In this document: piece after piece, positions 60,823 through 64,000 of the stretch
How the letters are laid out: every line of letters begins with the position of its first letter
Numbering within the stretch: position 1 is the first letter of the stretch
Assembly: GCF_000617845.2 (NCBI RefSeq)
Contig: NZ_DF820425.1
Coordinates: 2,221,725 to 2,285,724, forward strand
DNA length: 64,000 nt
Reading direction: 5' to 3'
Source of the DNA: Bradyrhizobium sp. DOA9
GTDB taxonomy: Bacteria; Pseudomonadota; Alphaproteobacteria; Rhizobiales; Xanthobacteraceae
Position numbers and translations under genes: made by a program
Notes under the pieces: generated by a model
What the model saw: only the letters and a program-made list of their open reading frames with translations
What the model was told of the DNA's origin: nothing
Databases searched by the model: none

Positions 60823-61842
60823 TCAGTTCTTCCTGAGCTTGCCGACGAGTTGCTGGCCCAGGATCGCGACCTGCCTTGCGCCATGCGGCACGAGGTAGAT
60901 GACGAGGAACAGCAGCACGCCGAACACCGCGCCGGAGAGGCCCTTGGAGATGCTCTCCGCCATGTTCGGCACGAAGATGATGAAGGCCGCGCCGACGAAC
61001 GAGCCGGGCAGCCAGCCGACGCCGCCGACGACCATGCCGAGGAACAGCGAGATTGCGAGGTTGATCGTGAAGCTGTCCGGCGCCACGAATTGCACGGCGA
61101 TGGCGCCGAGCGAGCCGGCAACGCCGGTGATGGCGGCGGACACGCCGAAGGCCAGCGTCTTGTAGAGCGCGACGTCGACGCCCATGGCCGAAGCCGCGAT
61201 CTCGTTGTCGCGGATCGCCATGAAGGCGCGCCCCGAGCGGGAGCGCAGCAGGTTCACCGAGAAGATGTAGATCGCGAGCACAACGGCGAGTGAGAAGTAG
61301 TAGAGCCACATGTCCTGCGACATCGGCAGGCCAAACGGCGCGTCCGGCTTGGTCACGACGAGGCCCTGCACGCCGCCGGTCCAGTGCTCGAGGAAGTTCA
61401 GCTTGAGCAGCTGCGGCATCGCGGTCGCGAGCGCAAAGGTCGCGAGTGCGAGATAGACCCCCGACAGCCGCAGCGCCGGCTTGCCGAACAGGTAGCCGAA
61501 TCCGAAGCAGACCGCGGCGGAAATCGGAATGGTCAGCGCGTAATTGACGTTGGCATGCTCCATCAGCACCGCCGACACATAGGCCCCGACGGCGTAGAAC
61601 GCGCTCTGGCCGAGCGAAAACTGGCCGCTTCCGCCGGTCAGGATGTTCAGCGCCAGCACCGCGAGTCCGTAGATCAGGAGCATCGTCATCTGGAAGATGA
61701 TGAAGTTCTTGACGAACACCGGAACGATCAAGAGCGCCGCCAGCACAACCAGCGAGGTGCCGGTGCCCAGCGTCATGGCCCGCTTCGGAACCGCCTCGAC
61801 CGCCTCGTGGCCTTCGGCGACGACTTCTTCTGCTGCGCTCAT
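60823..61842 (-). CDS. livM: Branched-chain-type ABC transporter permease LivM
   Basis: The 339-residue protein has about ten membrane segments after a short acidic N-terminus and the LivM landmarks LNILTGGSGQFSLGQSAFYA, RLSGVYLALATFALA, RSGRAFMAIRDNEIAASAMG and VGGVGWLPGSFVGA. It pairs with LivH. The ATG at 61842 starts 2 bases behind the livH stop; a TTG six bases upstream overlaps it. Confidence 0.95.
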   Translation of the reverse strand: MSAAEEVVAEGHEAVEAVPKRAMTLGTGTSLVVLAALLIVPVFVKNFIIFQMTMLLIYGLAVLALNILTGGSGQFSLGQSAFYAVGAYVSAVLMEHANVNYALTIPISAAVCFGFGYLFGKPALRLSGVYLALATFALATAMPQLLKLNFLEHWTGGVQGLVVTKPDAPFGLPMSQDMWLYYFSLAVVLAIYIFSVNLLRSRSGRAFMAIRDNEIAASAMGVDVALYKTLAFGVSAAITGVAGSLGAIAVQFVAPDSFTINLAISLFLGMVVGGVGWLPGSFVGAAFIIFVPNMAESISKGLSGAVFGVLLFLVIYLVPHGARQVAILGQQLVGKLRKN

Positions 61843-61844
61843 GA

Positions 61845-62723
61845 TCAAACTCGCTTGACGATGTGCCGGCCGAACAGGCCGGCGGGTTTGACGACCAGGA
61901 CGGAGATGATCAGCGCGAGCGCGATCGGGAGCTTCAGCTCGTTGCCGACGCCGGGAATGTAGGTGCCGACGAGGTTTTCGAAGATGCCCATCAGGAAGCC
62001 GCCGACCACAGCGCCGAGCGGCGAAGTGAGGCCACCCAGCACCGCCGCGGCAAAGCCATAGAGCAGGACGCCGACCATCATGTTGGGCTCCAGGAATACG
62101 ACCGGCGCGATCAGCATGCCGGCAATCGCGCCGATGGCAGACGCCATGCCCCAGCCGAGCGCAATCATCCAGGATGTGTTGATACCGACGAGCCGGGCCG
62201 ATTCAGGCAACGAGGCAGCAGCCCGCATCGCGAGCCCGATCCGCGTGTACTGAAAGAAGAAGTAGAGCGCGAGCAGAAGCACCAGGGTGACACCAATCAT
62301 GCCGGCCTGGTGGGTCGAGATCAACTGACTGCCGAGGAACGGCGCGGAGCCGAACGGGGTCGGATACTGCTTGATCGTAAAGTCCCAGATCAGGCCGGCC
62401 GAGGAGTTGATGATGGCGAACAGCGCGATGAAACCGGCGACATTGGTGAGGATCGGTGCCTTGGCGAGCGGCTTGAACAGGACGCGCTCGATGACGATGC
62501 CGCCTGCGAACGCGAAAGCCAACGTAAGGACGAAAGCGCCCCAATAGGGCACGCCCCACTGCATCAACTGCCAGGAGATGAAGGTCGAGAACATCGCCAT
62601 CTCGCCTTGTGCGAAATTGAGATGGTCGATGGCCTGGTAGATCATGACCACGGCGAGCGCCATGCAGGCATAGATCGCGCCCGTGGCGATGCCGGCCAGG
62701 ACCTGGTTGGTGAACAGCTCCAT
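61845..62723 (-). CDS. livH: Branched-chain-type ABC transporter permease LivH
   Basis: The 292-residue protein has about eight to nine membrane segments and the LivH landmarks QVLAGIATGAIYACMALAVV, IYQAIDHLNFAQGEMAMFST, GLAMRAAASLPESARLVGIN and VLGGLTSPLGAVVGGFLMG. The ATG at 62723 is preceded by TAGGAGCC. A repeat separates it from the ATPase genes upstream, so the whole block livG-livF-(repeat)-livH-livM-binding protein 4 may still be one transcription unit on the minus strand. Confidence 0.95.
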   Translation of the reverse strand: MELFTNQVLAGIATGAIYACMALAVVMIYQAIDHLNFAQGEMAMFSTFISWQLMQWGVPYWGAFVLTLAFAFAGGIVIERVLFKPLAKAPILTNVAGFIALFAIINSSAGLIWDFTIKQYPTPFGSAPFLGSQLISTHQAGMIGVTLVLLLALYFFFQYTRIGLAMRAAASLPESARLVGINTSWMIALGWGMASAIGAIAGMLIAPVVFLEPNMMVGVLLYGFAAAVLGGLTSPLGAVVGGFLMGIFENLVGTYIPGVGNELKLPIALALIISVLVVKPAGLFGRHIVKRV

Positions 62724-62779
62724 TGTCCCGGCTCCTAGAGTCTGACGGCTTTGGGTTGAAATGCGGCGAGGTCGAGGAT

Positions 62780-62904
62780 CCACCTCTCCCCGGAGGGGAG
62801 AGGTCGGATTGCGAAGCAATCCGGGTGAGGGGCCGCAGCTCCGAGTTGAGACCGTAACCCCTCACCCGGCGCTGCGCGCCGACCTCTCCCAAAGGGAGAG
62901 GTGG
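62780..62904. repeat. Inverted-terminus repeat related to family A
   Basis: The 125-base element has hairpin ends CCACCTCTCCCCGGAGGGGA and, inverted, CCGACCTCTCCCAAAGGGAG around a GGTGAGGGGCCG...CCCCTCACCCGG centre. Organisation matches the elements at 35909 and 41769 but the sequence is a distinct subfamily. It sits between livF and livH. Confidence 0.8.
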
Positions 62905-62943
62905 ACTGAGCGCGACGATACATTGTTGCCATCATCCGCTCCC

Positions 62944-63657
62944 TCAGTAGCCCAGATAGGATTTGCGGATTTCTTCGTTGTTCGCGATGTCCTTGGCCTT
63001 GCCCGACATCACGATGCGCCCGGTCTCGATCACATAGGCCTGGTCGGCCAGCTCGAGTGCGAGCTGGGCGTTCTGCTCGACCACCAGGATCGACACCTTG
63101 TCCTCGCGGTTGATCTTGCCGAGGATGCCGAACAGGTCGCGCACCACCAGCGGCGCGAGCCCGAAAGACGGCTCGTCCAGCAGCATCAGCCGTGGCCGCA
63201 GCATCAGGGCGCGGGCGACCGCGAGCATCTGCTGCTCGCCGCCGGAGAGTGTGCCGGCCACCTGGGTGTGCCGCTGCTTCAGCACCGGGAAGTGCGCGTA
63301 CATGCGCTCGATGTCGGAGACGATGCCGGCGCTGTCCTTGCGGGTGATGGCGCCGAGTTGCAGGTTCTCCTCCACCGTCATGGTGGTGAAGGTGCCGCGG
63401 CCCTGCGGCACGTGGGCAATGCCGAACCGCACGATGCTTTCGGTCGAACGGTTGTTCAGAGGCTTGCCTTCGAATTCGATCGCTCCGGTCGATCGAACCA
63501 TGTTGCAGATCGCGCGCAGTGTCGTGGTCTTGCCGGCGCCGTTGGCACCGAGCAGCGTCACCAGCGAGCCCTCGTTGAGTGAGAACGACAGGCCATGGAG
63601 TGCCTGGACCTGGCCGTAATAGGCGCGCAGGTCCTTGACGTTGAGCAGCGTCGTCAT
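62944..63657 (-). CDS. livF: Branched-chain-type ABC transporter ATPase LivF
   Basis: The 237-residue ATPase has Walker A GANGAGKTT, signature LSGGEQQMLAVARAL and Walker B LMLLDEPSFGLAP. The C-terminal IVMSGKAKDIANNEEIRKSYLGY is the usual LivF end. Its start overlaps the livG stop in an ATGA, showing tight coupling. Confidence 0.95.
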   Translation of the reverse strand: MTTLLNVKDLRAYYGQVQALHGLSFSLNEGSLVTLLGANGAGKTTTLRAICNMVRSTGAIEFEGKPLNNRSTESIVRFGIAHVPQGRGTFTTMTVEENLQLGAITRKDSAGIVSDIERMYAHFPVLKQRHTQVAGTLSGGEQQMLAVARALMLRPRLMLLDEPSFGLAPLVVRDLFGILGKINREDKVSILVVEQNAQLALELADQAYVIETGRIVMSGKAKDIANNEEIRKSYLGY

Positions 63658-64000
63658 TGGTCCTTGCTCCCGAGATACGCCTTGATGACGTCGGGGTCGG
63701 CCTGCACCTGGGCGGGCGTCCCCTCCGCGAGCTTCTTGCCGAAATTCAGCGCCACGACGTGGTCGGCGATCGACATCACGAGGCCCATATGGTGCTCGAC
63801 CAGCAGCACGGTCATGTGGCGCTCGTCGCGAATGCGACGGATGAGAGCTCCGAGCACGTAGACTTCCTCGTGGTTGAGGCCGCCGGCGGGCTCGTCGAGC
63901 AGCAGGATCTTCGGGTCTGCCGCGAGCGCGCGCGCCAGCTCGACCCGCTTCTGCGTGCCGAACGGCAGGCCGGACACGACGGTGTGGGCGACGTCCTCGA
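63654..64000 (-). CDS. livG: Branched-chain-type ABC transporter ATPase LivG (partial)
   Basis: The C-terminal 115 or so residues of a LivG ATPase are present; the frame is open to the right edge, so the start and Walker A lie outside the window. Visible are the signature-like SGLPFGTQKRVELARALAAD, Walker B LLLDEPAGGLNHEE, the switch segment VLLVEHHMGLVMSIADHV and the LivG-type end PAQVQADPDVIKAYLGS. Confidence 0.93.
   Translation of the reverse strand, partial: EDVAHTVVSGLPFGTQKRVELARALAADPKILLLDEPAGGLNHEEVYVLGALIRRIRDERHMTVLLVEHHMGLVMSIADHVVALNFGKKLAEGTPAQVQADPDVIKAYLGSKDQ

Overview
The window is GC-rich alphaproteobacterial chromosome, most likely Bradyrhizobium or a close relative in the Nitrobacteraceae. 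The reasons are the gene families (DUF3551, UvrB with long tails, DUF1800/DUF1501 pair, many periplasmic-binding-protein transporters) and several families of short palindromic intergenic repeats of the kind dispersed in such genomes. This assignment is an inference; no rRNA, tRNA, IS element, prophage or CRISPR array was seen. About 60 protein genes are supported.

Layout. 0.2-4.3 kb: small proteins of unknown role, one exported beta-rich protein, and two tandem NTF2-like proteins of identical length. 4.3-11 kb: uvrB, two small proteins, a LysR regulator divergent from a TauE/SafE-type exporter, a GST and a Cys-rich CWC protein. 11.2-14.5 kb: a DUF1800/Tat-exported DUF1501 pair and a DUF3551 protein. 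14.9-19.9 kb: a signalling block made of a PAS-PAS-HTH regulator, a soluble globin-coupled chemoreceptor and a PAS-GGDEF-EAL protein. 19.9-33.2 kb: a LivK-like binding protein, an exported alpha/beta-hydrolase fold lacking its nucleophile serine, an AlkB-like dioxygenase, a CreBC-like two-component pair with a DUF4173 membrane protein, a membrane-anchored GH3 (NagZ-like) enzyme, a dipeptide-type binding protein, a manganese catalase fused to a YciE/DUF892 ferritin-like domain, and dihydropyrimidinase.

33.2-41.8 kb: a TetR regulator divergent from a PspA-like gene across three palindromes, a YiaA-like protein, a complete TRAP transporter (dctPQM order on the minus strand), a PaaI-type thioesterase, a LysR regulator and a PNPOx-like flavoprotein. 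41.9-46.2 kb: a branched-chain-type ABC transporter with a fused permease-ATPase (LivM-LivG) and no binding protein, divergent from a MarR regulator.

46.3-53.8 kb is the most unusual part: a small HTH gene followed by six tightly packed genes for a Hyf/complex I-like membrane complex (B, C, E, F, G, I). The Fe-S cysteines of the small subunit are intact, but all four cysteines that would bind NiFe in the large subunit are replaced. It should therefore not be a hydrogenase; it resembles the energy-converting-hydrogenase-related (Ehr) type, and its electron donor and acceptor are unknown.

53.8-64 kb: glycerate kinase, then four tandem paralogous LivK-like binding proteins, at least three followed by their own terminator, and one livMHFG-type transporter (livG runs off the right edge). 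Together with the copy at 19.9 kb this suggests several binding proteins feeding few transport cores.
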